DNA of 48,811 nucleotides from NCBI GenBank assembly GCA_021793375.1, contig JAJYSY010000013.1, forward strand, positions 1-48,811. Direction: 5' to 3'. The notes under the pieces are model-generated. The model did no database searches. It saw only the letters and a list, made by a program, of their open reading frames with translations, and was not told the DNA's origin. The translations under genes and the position numbers were made by a program. Origin of the DNA: Bacteroidota bacterium. Lineage in GTDB: Bacteria; Bacteroidota; Bacteroidia; Flavobacteriales; Flavobacteriaceae. Below, piece after piece: positions 17,680-25,678 of the stretch (the stretch's first letter is position 1; each line of letters opens with the position of its first letter).

Positions 17680-18241
17680 TTTTTTATCTTTTGCTTTTAC
17701 TGCTTGTAATTCTTTAAAGATTCCGGGAAAAAAAGTAGAAAATAAGATAGAAAATTATGAAATCACTCCTTTTTCTACAACAGAAGAAAATATTTTTCAA
17801 GCAGAAATAATTGCTTTTGAACGTACTTTAAAAGGAAATTTAGCAGTAAAAAATTATGCTGAAAATCACCAAAGATTAGCTTTGGTTTCCTCTCTCGGAA
17901 ATACACTTTTAGATATGGAAATCAAAGATCATAAAGTGGAAATAAAATATATTATCGATGATTTAGATAAAAATATTATCCGTTATAAATTGAAAAAATA
18001 TTTCGGATTATTGATGAATTCCAATTATAAAATTAAGAAAACTCATCAAACATCAGAAGGAAAAATTTTGCGATCTAAATTTCAAGGAAAACCGATTTTT
18101 TTATACTTGGATTCTGCAGAAAAACTTTATAAAATCCGACAAGCTTCCAGGTTTAAAGAAAAAGTGAAAATTCAAATCAAAGAAAATAATCAGGTTATTT
18201 TTCAATCTAAAGAACTGCCCATTCAAATGGAATTCAAATAG
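17645..18241 (+). CDS. Lipoprotein of aryl-polyene-type clusters (LolB/DUF3261-like candidate)
   Basis: 198 residues with a lipoprotein signal: hydrophobic 6-18 and lipobox FTAC with C21. The rest is beta-rich and soluble, with a duplicated-looking pattern of Lys/Ile strands. The ATG at 17645 overlaps the end of the LolA-like gene by 35 bases; no better start is available because the signal peptide begins there. I recall small outer-membrane lipoproteins of the DUF3261 type in aryl-polyene clusters but cannot confirm family membership by eye. As a partner of the LolA-like carrier it would accept cargo at the outer membrane. Confidence 0.65.
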   Translation: MLKSIRIFLIISFLSFAFTACNSLKIPGKKVENKIENYEITPFSTTEENIFQAEIIAFERTLKGNLAVKNYAENHQRLALVSSLGNTLLDMEIKDHKVEIKYIIDDLDKNIIRYKLKKYFGLLMNSNYKIKKTHQTSEGKILRSKFQGKPIFLYLDSAEKLYKIRQASRFKEKVKIQIKENNQVIFQSKELPIQMEFK

Positions 18242-18317
18242 ATAGTATTTTTCTGTTTCATAAGTGAAATAAATTTTTATATCTTTAAAGGAAATTAGCT
18301 TTCTAAAGATATTTAAT

Positions 18318-18845
18318 ATGAAAAAGACTGTTATTTTATTATTATCGTTTTTATTTTTCTCTTTTGTTGTTTTTTCTCAAAACATAAATCAAGAGAAATC
18401 AATAATAAATTTCACCGCAGGAACTATGGGAGTTTTTAAAGTAAAAGGAAGTTTTACCGGATTTTCCGGAACGGTAGATTTTAATCCAGAAGATTTATCA
18501 ACTGCCAGAATTGAAGTTTGTGTTGATGCAACATCTGTAGAATCAGGAAATGAAAAAAGAGATAATCATATTAAAAGTGAAGATTTTTTATATGTAGAAA
18601 AATATCCGAAAATTTGTTTTACTTCTTCAGAAATCACCAAACAAGCAGATAATTATATAGCTAAAGGAGAATTGACTATCAGAGAAACTACAAAAACTGT
18701 TGAAATTCCGCTTTCTTATAAAAATGATCAATTGACTGGAAATTTAGATTTTCAAAGATTGGATTATGAAGTAGGAGAAGAGGTAGGAAAATTTAAAGCC
18801 AAAAATAAAATTTCAGTTTCTATACATTGTGAATTGGAAGAATAA
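18318..18845 (+). CDS. YceI family periplasmic protein
   Basis: 175 residues, signal peptide 1-20 ending VFSQ. The rest fits the YceI lipocalin-like fold: SIINFTAGTMGVFKVKGSF, GTVDFNPEDLSTARIEVCVD, a KRDNHIKSEDFLYVEKYPKI-type stretch and GELTIRETTKTVEIP. YceI proteins bind long-chain isoprenoids or other amphiphiles in the periplasm. A carrier for a hydrophobic pigment or precursor would make sense here, but YceI genes occur in many contexts. A near-miss promoter box (TATCTTTA, 18280-18287) precedes it. Confidence 0.88.
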   Translation: MKKTVILLLSFLFFSFVVFSQNINQEKSIINFTAGTMGVFKVKGSFTGFSGTVDFNPEDLSTARIEVCVDATSVESGNEKRDNHIKSEDFLYVEKYPKICFTSSEITKQADNYIAKGELTIRETTKTVEIPLSYKNDQLTGNLDFQRLDYEVGEEVGKFKAKNKISVSIHCELEE

Positions 18846-18856
18846 AATTAAAAGAA

Positions 18857-20431
18857 ATGAAATTTATAACTATGAGAAAAATTAAAAAGTCAATATCATT
18901 TTTTTGCCTATTGACAACAGTTTTTTTGATTGTTTTCTTATTTCAATCTTGTAAACAAGAAGTGAAAACCACAGAAAAAGGAGTAAGCTTAATAACTGTT
19001 GACAGCATAGAAATTTCATCTTTTTTTGAAACTTATCCGGAGATGAAAAACTATGAAAAAGCGTATCAAGAAATATATGAACACTATGATTTTCATTATA
19101 TCTGGTTTACAGAAGAAGAAATGCTTTCTCATGGAAAATCTTTATATCAAAAAGCAAAAGATTTAAAAAAAGAGGGAGTTTTTACTGTTTTTCCTTATCA
19201 AAAAGAAGTAGATGAAATCTATGAAGAAAGCTTAAATGATATAGATGCAGAGTTTTTGATGACAGGATTATATGTTTTTTATATGGATCATGTTTATAAA
19301 GGATATGATTCTGATATTATAAAAGATATGGGTTGGCTTTTGCCTAAAAAAGAATTGAATCATACAGCTTTACTTGATTCTGTTTTGTCTGATGATGAAT
19401 GGGATGAAAACGACAGTCTTATGATTAGTCAGTATTATGATATGAGAAAAGAACTTCATAAATATCAAGAAATAGAAAAAGAGGGAGGTTGGGAAAAAAT
19501 AGAATTTGTAGATGAGAAAAACCTTAAACCAGAAGATTCTTCAGCGGTAATTCTTCAAGTACGAAAACGTTTATACTTAACAGGAGAACTTGAAAATGAT
19601 AATGAAAAAAATATTTATGATGAAGAATTAAAAAAAGGAATTTATAAATTTCAAAAATCTCATGGATTTAATCAGGATGCTGTGATTTCAAAAAAACACC
19701 TTACTGCATTAAGCGTTCCGGTGGAAGATTATATAGAGAAAATCGCCTTAAATATGGAACGTTTGCGTTGGATTCCCACACAAATTAATGATGCAAAAGA
19801 ATTTATTTTTGTCAATATTCCGGCTTATGATTTAGCATATTATCGAGATGGAGAAATTATTCTTAGTTCAGATGTTGTGGTGGGAGATGTGATGACAAAA
19901 ACAGTTATTTTTGCAGGAGAAATGAGTTATTTGGCTTTTAGTCCGTATTGGAATATTCCGAAATCCATTATTGAAAAAGAGGTGAAACCAGGAATGGAAA
20001 AAGATGAAAACTACCTCGAAAAAAGAAATATGGAATGGAACGATGGACAAGTTCGTCAAAAACCGGGAAAAACAAATTCTTTAGGTTTAGTAAAGTTTAT
20101 GTTTCCCAATGAAAATAATATATACCTTCATGATACGCCTGCCAAAAATCTTTTTGATCAAGAAAACAGAGCTTTAAGTCATGGTTGTATTCGTGTGGAA
20201 AAAGCAAGAGATTTGGCTATAAGTATTATGGAAGAAAATAAAGATTGGACTCCTGAAAAAGTTGATTCTGCTATGAATGCAGGAAAAGAACATATTTATG
20301 ATTTAAAAAATGAAATTCCTGTTTATATCGGATATTTCACCGCATGGGTTGATGAAGAGGGAGAAACTAATTTCTACGAAGATATTTACAAACGAGACAA
20401 TAAATTGGCAAAGTTATTGTTTAATAAGTAG
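18857..20431 (+). CDS. Lipoprotein L,D-transpeptidase (YcbB-like)
   Basis: 524 residues from ATG 18857; the second ATG at 18872 gives a more typical signal peptide (MRKIKKSISFF onward) and may be the true start. Lipobox FQSC about residue 32. A peptidoglycan-binding-like stretch with FQKSHGFNQDAVI (about 265-280) leads to the YkuD/YcbB catalytic part with ERLRWIP, a conserved YLHDTP and SHGCIRV (C444 nucleophile). Such enzymes form 3-3 crosslinks or attach proteins to peptidoglycan. A second, different L,D-transpeptidase follows, and both sit directly after the pigment transport genes. Confidence 0.87.
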   Translation: MKFITMRKIKKSISFFCLLTTVFLIVFLFQSCKQEVKTTEKGVSLITVDSIEISSFFETYPEMKNYEKAYQEIYEHYDFHYIWFTEEEMLSHGKSLYQKAKDLKKEGVFTVFPYQKEVDEIYEESLNDIDAEFLMTGLYVFYMDHVYKGYDSDIIKDMGWLLPKKELNHTALLDSVLSDDEWDENDSLMISQYYDMRKELHKYQEIEKEGGWEKIEFVDEKNLKPEDSSAVILQVRKRLYLTGELENDNEKNIYDEELKKGIYKFQKSHGFNQDAVISKKHLTALSVPVEDYIEKIALNMERLRWIPTQINDAKEFIFVNIPAYDLAYYRDGEIILSSDVVVGDVMTKTVIFAGEMSYLAFSPYWNIPKSIIEKEVKPGMEKDENYLEKRNMEWNDGQVRQKPGKTNSLGLVKFMFPNENNIYLHDTPAKNLFDQENRALSHGCIRVEKARDLAISIMEENKDWTPEKVDSAMNAGKEHIYDLKNEIPVYIGYFTAWVDEEGETNFYEDIYKRDNKLAKLLFNK

Positions 20432-20461
20432 TGCAAAACTATAGAATTTTATAGTTTTGCA
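20432..20461. terminator. Perfect 12-bp hairpin between the two L,D-transpeptidase genes
   Basis: TGCAAAACTATA (20432-20443) is followed after 6 bases by its exact complement (20450-20461). There is no clean T-run directly after it, so it may be a weak terminator, an attenuator or an mRNA-stabilising hairpin. Confidence 0.5.
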
Positions 20462-20481
20462 TTTGAATTTGTGTGTAAGAT

Positions 20482-21195
20482 TTGATTTTGATGATGTTTA
20501 GATACCTTTTTTACCTAATAATCTTTTTAAGTCCTGTTTTAAATAAGAGTACAAAAAAGATTTCCCCTCCCAAATTAGTTGTTGAAAATACAAAAGAAGA
20601 AAAACCTGATATTTATACTGACTTAAACTTAGCGCAGTATGGATTATCTTTAGAAGCTTTTCAGCATGCCTTAACGGGTTATCAGGTTTTAAATGAAAAA
20701 CAACAGTTGAGAAACCCCGATATTTTAACCATTGTAGATTTTTCTCAATCCAGTAAAAACAAACGTTTATATGTATTGGATTTAAAAGAACAAAAACTTT
20801 TGTTCAATACTTGGGTTTCTCACGGAAGAAATACCGGAGATGAGTTTGCTGAAAATTTTTCTAATACAGATGGAAGTTGGCAGAGCAGTCTCGGGTTTTA
20901 TATTACCGAAAACACTCATGTAGGGGCCAAAGTAGGATTTTCTTTAATCCTTGAAGGGGTTGAAAAAGGCATTAATGACAATGCTAAAAATCGACAAATT
21001 ATTATGCATGGCGCAGATTATGCCACAGAAGATTTCATCAATCAAACCGGAAGATTAGGCAGAAGTTTTGGTTGTCCTGCTGTTCCGCCACAAATGATAG
21101 AACCCATTGTGGACAGTATTCGTGATGGCTCTTTATTATTTCTTTATTATCCGGATGAAAATTATTTAAATAACTCTGAATTGCTTTCTGTTTGA
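20482..21195 (+). CDS. Murein L,D-transpeptidase catalytic domain protein (YkuD_2 type)
   Basis: 237 residues. A short hydrophobic N-terminus (5-20) is probably a signal or anchor. The catalytic part includes FNTWVSHGRNTG (108-119), IIMHGADYA (173-181; H176) and LGRSFGCPAVPP (192-203; C198), which is the YkuD_2 (PF13645) arrangement with the sequence S-x-G-C-P-A. Distinct in sequence from the upstream YcbB-like enzyme. Ends 4 bases before the convergent minus-strand ligase gene, so the two operons meet here with no terminator of their own visible. Confidence 0.85.
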   Translation: MILMMFRYLFYLIIFLSPVLNKSTKKISPPKLVVENTKEEKPDIYTDLNLAQYGLSLEAFQHALTGYQVLNEKQQLRNPDILTIVDFSQSSKNKRLYVLDLKEQKLLFNTWVSHGRNTGDEFAENFSNTDGSWQSSLGFYITENTHVGAKVGFSLILEGVEKGINDNAKNRQIIMHGADYATEDFINQTGRLGRSFGCPAVPPQMIEPIVDSIRDGSLLFLYYPDENYLNNSELLSV

Positions 21196-21199
21196 GAAA

Positions 21200-22486
21200 T
21201 TATCGTTCATCAATAACCCATCTTGGTTTACGATTTTTATGAGTTTGTAAAATTTTATTCATCTCTGTAGAAGTGATAAATTCTATGTTGGGAATTACTC
21301 TGATTTTTGCTTGAAAAGCCTCTTTTAAATTTTCTATAAATTCAGCAGACATATCTTCACTTAAAATTTTTACCACTACTTCATCCAATCCTAAGTTGTT
21401 GGTTTTTAAGAAAATGAGATGTTTTAAAATTTCTTCAAATTGATTTAATACATTATGAATTGCCGGAGGAAATAAAGTGGTTCCTTTATATTTTATCATC
21501 TGTTTTGCTCTGCCAATAACCGGTCCAACTCGAGGTGTATTTCTTCCACATTCGCAAGGTTCTTCATGTAATTTCACTAAATCTCCGGTTTTATATCTCA
21601 ATAAAGGCAAAGCTTCCACCCCTAAAGTGGTAATGGTAAATTCTCCGATTTCTCCTGGTTTTACCGGTTGATTATTATCATCTAAAACTTCTGTAATAAT
21701 TAATTCAGGATGTTGATGACCTCCTTTAAAATATTCACATTCTGTAAAAGCTGAACACATTTCTGTGGAAGCATAAGTAGAAAAAAGCTGAATATTCCAT
21801 TTTTCTGTAATTCTTTTAGCTAAAGCAGATAATTTGAAATCTTGTGTTCGTAAGGGTTCACCAATACAAATGGCAGCTTTTACCCCACAAGTATTTAAAT
21901 CGATGTTGTTTTTTTCTGCATAATCGATTAATTTCAATAAAAAAGAAGGAACAGAAATCAAGTATTTCGGACGATGACTAAGAATGGATTCCCATTGCAA
22001 AGCCGGAATTCCGGAACCGGTTCTGATTACGGCTGCGCCCAACTTTCTCAATCCTAAAAAGTAAGCCAATCCTGCCATAAATCTCCTGTCCATGGTTGTC
22101 ATCAACTGAACGGTATCGGTTTTTTTGATTCCTGCACAAGCAAAAGAAATCGCTTCATTATAAGCTAAGCGTTCTAAATCATTTTCTGTCATTCCAAAAT
22201 TAACAGGTTTTCCTGTAGTTCCGGAAGTGCTGGAATAATCGATGATTTTTTCAGTAGAAACACAAAAGAAATCTGCGTTGTTTTGCAATAAATCCTCTTT
22301 GGTGGTGATGGGTAATTTTCCTAAATCTTCTAAAGAGTGAATATCGGAAATATCTATTTTTTCTTGTTGAAAAATTTGCTGATAATAAGGAGAATGAGCT
22401 TGCAAATAAGCTAATTGTTTTTTCAATTTTTTAGTTTGAAAAGCTCTTATTTCAGCAGCAGTTTTTTGTTCTATTTCAGGAATCAT
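21200..22486 (-). CDS. Phenylacetate-CoA ligase-like AMP-forming ligase
   Basis: 428 residues, the PaaK branch of the ANL superfamily. The P-loop YSSTSGTTGKPVNF (84-97), STYASTEMC and YKTGDLV motifs are present, and the C-terminus ends in RKPRWVIDER, like the PaaK end. It activates aromatic acids as adenylates and then thioesters. With an ammonia-lyase in the same cluster, the natural substrate would be 4-coumarate or a related aryl acid, loaded on CoA or directly on ACP as starter unit. Last gene of the minus operon; its start overlaps the upstream stop by 4 bases. Confidence 0.85.
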   Translation of the reverse strand: MIPEIEQKTAAEIRAFQTKKLKKQLAYLQAHSPYYQQIFQQEKIDISDIHSLEDLGKLPITTKEDLLQNNADFFCVSTEKIIDYSSTSGTTGKPVNFGMTENDLERLAYNEAISFACAGIKKTDTVQLMTTMDRRFMAGLAYFLGLRKLGAAVIRTGSGIPALQWESILSHRPKYLISVPSFLLKLIDYAEKNNIDLNTCGVKAAICIGEPLRTQDFKLSALAKRITEKWNIQLFSTYASTEMCSAFTECEYFKGGHQHPELIITEVLDDNNQPVKPGEIGEFTITTLGVEALPLLRYKTGDLVKLHEEPCECGRNTPRVGPVIGRAKQMIKYKGTTLFPPAIHNVLNQFEEILKHLIFLKTNNLGLDEVVVKILSEDMSAEFIENLKEAFQAKIRVIPNIEFITSTEMNKILQTHKNRKPRWVIDER

Positions 22487-24168
22487 CTTAGTTTTCTTTT
22501 GGTTTTTTTAAGCATTTTCTGCACTTGTTTTTCATCAGGTTTAGTAGTAATTATTTTTTCTAAAGCCAATTCAAATGCTTTTTCTGCTTTTTCGTATTTT
22601 TTAGCACGATAATATAACAATCCGGATTTATAATAAACTTCCCAAAAGTCGGGATTTAAACTTTGGTATTTTAGGATTTTATCTTCTTTAAAATTTTTAT
22701 CTTTTTGCGCAATTCCTTGATCGATTTCACGATTTATTTTTCGATATTTTTCATAGTTTTTAAAAGCTTTGGAATATTGAAAGTCATCCGCAGGAATATG
22801 TAAAGAATCAATATGCTGAGGTTGATAATCTAATTTATTATCGTTAAAAATTTCTTTTAAATCATAAGCGGTGAAAACTCCTAAATTATAAGGAGCAGAA
22901 GAAGCCCAAAATAAAGATTTTTCTGGTTGAAAAACCACCGCATGATGGCTCAAAAGTTGATTGAGTGCTTTTTCATTTCCATATCCCAAACTTTCATTTT
23001 CCAAGCCTTGTTTATCTCTTAAAATTTCAACCATTTTTTTTGGGGTAACTTTTTCTGTTGAAAGAGTTTGATCTAAAAGTTCTTCCATGCGTTCAAAACG
23101 ATATTGACTATGGCTGTTTTCAATTCTGTTTAAATTTCTTTTATCATCTTGATAAGCTTCACTTTGAAAATGATTGGTGCAAATCAAACGAGAATTAGGG
23201 ATTTCATAAATTCCAAAATTTTTCGGAGACATTTCTATGGAAACCGCTTTATTGTCTTTTGCACTGCTCACCAATAAAGCTTCAGAAACAAAAACTTCAC
23301 TTTTTTCGGCGATTTCTACCGCTTCTTCGATAGTGGAAGCATATTGTAAAATTTCTCTTGCTACAATAGTGATAGGTTTTTTTGCCGACCACGGAATTTT
23401 AGATTCTCCGGCGTTCATTGTGATGGTCAGTCCCGTTTTATTCATTCCGGAAACCACTCCTAACATTCCCGGCCAAGCATAAGAAACAAAGGGAATTCCC
23501 TTATCTGGATTGACAAAAATCAGCATTTTTTCTTTACTGAAATCATCGCCTACAAAAAAATCTAAATTTCTACCAACCAATAATTTTCCATCTTCAGTTT
23601 GATTTCCCCATAAAGCAGCAGAAGAACATTCTTGAATCATCGCTAAATCTAATAAAGCATGACCAATATCTGTGGCTGCATGAAGATATAAATTTCGGAT
23701 GTAGGGCGGCGCCACAAAATCATAAGTATCCGGGAGATATCTTGACAAACCATAAATTTCTGTTTTATATTCTTTCGGAACGTGTTTGTAAAGGTTTCTA
23801 TTATAGAATTTTAGAAATTTAATAATCCATTTTTGCTTGTTTTCAGAAGGGATAAAATTTTCGATTTCTCTAAAAAAATAATGCTCTTGATTTGCCATCA
23901 GAGAATCAGTTAAAGCTCCTGCTGCTAAACCTCTTTCTAAAGGATTTCCTTCAATATAAAGTTCCCATTGGCCATATTTATTTTTGGTTAAAAAATTATT
24001 TCCAGACGAAAATAAGCTGTCATGATGTTTGAAAACTTTAGGTTTTTCTACATCATAATTACTGATATCCGGGCGAGAATTTATAGATTTTTTTACTCCG
24101 CAAGATTGCAGAAAAAAAACTAATAGAATTAAAATAAAGCAATAGTATTTAAAGTTTTTCATTTGCAT
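22483..24168 (-). CDS. C45-type (penicillin acyltransferase-like) Cys acyltransferase lipoprotein with C-terminal TPR-like region
   Basis: 561 residues. Lipobox FLQSC, C23, so probably membrane-anchored outside the cytosol. Residues about 160-400 match acyl-CoA:6-aminopenicillanate acyltransferase/peptidase C45: IQECSSAALWG with C181 as likely N-terminal nucleophile after autoprocessing, GKLLVGRNLDFF, GVVSGMNKTGLTITMNAGES, and LVSSAKDNKAVSIEMS. About 515-550 looks like a TPR helix pair (YKSGLLYYRAKKYEKAEKAF). In flexirubin clusters an acyltransferase is needed to join the aryl-polyene acid to the resorcinol; this is one candidate and the BtrH-like protein is the other. It overlaps the CrtI-like gene by 20 bases. 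Confidence 0.8.
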   Translation of the reverse strand: MQMKNFKYYCFILILLVFFLQSCGVKKSINSRPDISNYDVEKPKVFKHHDSLFSSGNNFLTKNKYGQWELYIEGNPLERGLAAGALTDSLMANQEHYFFREIENFIPSENKQKWIIKFLKFYNRNLYKHVPKEYKTEIYGLSRYLPDTYDFVAPPYIRNLYLHAATDIGHALLDLAMIQECSSAALWGNQTEDGKLLVGRNLDFFVGDDFSKEKMLIFVNPDKGIPFVSYAWPGMLGVVSGMNKTGLTITMNAGESKIPWSAKKPITIVAREILQYASTIEEAVEIAEKSEVFVSEALLVSSAKDNKAVSIEMSPKNFGIYEIPNSRLICTNHFQSEAYQDDKRNLNRIENSHSQYRFERMEELLDQTLSTEKVTPKKMVEILRDKQGLENESLGYGNEKALNQLLSHHAVVFQPEKSLFWASSAPYNLGVFTAYDLKEIFNDNKLDYQPQHIDSLHIPADDFQYSKAFKNYEKYRKINREIDQGIAQKDKNFKEDKILKYQSLNPDFWEVYYKSGLLYYRAKKYEKAEKAFELALEKIITTKPDEKQVQKMLKKTKRKLR

Positions 24169-25678
24169 TTACTTCATTTTTAATTTTACTAATTAAATGT
24201 TTTCTGCCAAGAATTCTTGAACAAGTATTTATAGCGCCAATTGTGGTGCCCATAATTCCGTGCATATTAACGCTTTGTCCGGTTACAAAAAGATTGGAAG
24301 TTTTAGTTTTTGGAGAAATAAAAGTTTTTAAAGCATAATCGGAATCTTTTTGAAAACCATACATATTTCCTTTTGTGGTGTAGATATAATCTCGATAAGA
24401 AAGCGGAGTGCTGGCATAAACAGATTGAATACAAGAGCGTATTTTAGGGAATTTTTTCTCTAATTCTTTTAATAAAATTTCAATGTGTTTTTCTTTAAAT
24501 TTTTGATAAGATTTCCCTCTGTCATTTTCATCAATTTCTGTATTAAAAGTGTTTTCCCATTCTTTTACACTTTCAAAATTCATATAAGTCATCACAGAAA
24601 TACTGTCTGCAAACTGTTGATTTTCTTTACTTTGTCCAAAAGAAATCATATAAGCTTCCGGCCATTTTTTAGAGTCGCAAGAGGAAGCCGTCCAAACAGA
24701 ATTTTCTTCTTTAAGATGATAAATATTATAGTTTAAATAGGGGAAAGTTTTCGGTTTAAAAACAAGATATAAAGAAAAAGAAGAAGGTGTTAAATCCAAG
24801 CTGTTTACTCTGCTTTGAAAAGATTTTTTATAGATTTTTCCTTGAGTTAAATTTATCATGGTTTTTAAATCTATATTGGAAATAAATTTGTTGGCATAAA
24901 ATGTTTTTCCGTTTTTAGCTTTTACGGATTTCAAAGTATTTCCTTCAAAATTAAAATCTATTGCTTCTGTTTTTTTATGAATTGTTCCTCCGTATTTTCT
25001 TAGTTTTTTTATCAACAATTTAGTGATTTGACTTCCGCCTTTTACGATTCGCCAAGCACTTTGAATATAGGAATTTACAGATAAAGCATGAACATAAAGC
25101 GGAGTTTTTTCGTTTCCGCCATACAACAAACTTGATCCGGCCAAAACGGATTTTAATTTTTCATTATCTGTTAAATTATCTAAATAATCTTTGAGGTTTA
25201 AACTTAAAATATCAGTGTTGTAAACTTCTTTTTCTTCTAAATTATAAAGTGGAAAATCATCACAGATTTCTTGTAATTTTTTACAATAAGCTTGAAGATT
25301 AGCTTTTTCTTCGGGAAAAAATTTGCTGAGTTGCTTTACAAAATTATCGTGTTCTTGTGCATGCGGATATTTTTTTTCATCATTATCAAAAGTGATGTAA
25401 TCAAAAGCATTTTCATTCATTTTTGAAAGCGGTAAATCATTAATAATTTCCAAATATTTGAAAAATAGATAAAGATTTTGTCCTTTTTCTAATCCGCCTA
25501 AATAATGCACACCGGTGTCGAAAATAGTTTTATCTCTGCTAAAAGTTTGAAGATTTCCGCCAAATTGTCTGTTTTTTTCAATCAAGCAAACATCAAAACC
25601 TTCTTTAGCAAGAATAACAGCAGAAACTAATCCGCCCATTCCACTTCCGATTATAAGGATGTCATGATGAAATTCCAT
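24149..25678 (-). CDS. CrtI/phytoene desaturase-like FAD oxidoreductase
   Basis: 509 residues. N-terminal dinucleotide-binding motif ILIIGSGMGGLVSA (7-20) with the following Glu-type acidic residue in VCLIEKNRQFGGN, and the C-terminal NLFVTGQSVNMHGIMGTTIGAI motif family of the CrtI/retinol-saturase group. Such enzymes desaturate, saturate or isomerise polyenes. Possible roles are finishing or isomerising the aryl-polyene chain. It abuts the MMPL gene with no gap (25678/25679) and overlaps the C45-like gene by 20 bases. Confidence 0.83.
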   Translation of the reverse strand: MEFHHDILIIGSGMGGLVSAVILAKEGFDVCLIEKNRQFGGNLQTFSRDKTIFDTGVHYLGGLEKGQNLYLFFKYLEIINDLPLSKMNENAFDYITFDNDEKKYPHAQEHDNFVKQLSKFFPEEKANLQAYCKKLQEICDDFPLYNLEEKEVYNTDILSLNLKDYLDNLTDNEKLKSVLAGSSLLYGGNEKTPLYVHALSVNSYIQSAWRIVKGGSQITKLLIKKLRKYGGTIHKKTEAIDFNFEGNTLKSVKAKNGKTFYANKFISNIDLKTMINLTQGKIYKKSFQSRVNSLDLTPSSFSLYLVFKPKTFPYLNYNIYHLKEENSVWTASSCDSKKWPEAYMISFGQSKENQQFADSISVMTYMNFESVKEWENTFNTEIDENDRGKSYQKFKEKHIEILLKELEKKFPKIRSCIQSVYASTPLSYRDYIYTTKGNMYGFQKDSDYALKTFISPKTKTSNLFVTGQSVNMHGIMGTTIGAINTCSRILGRKHLISKIKNEVNANEKL

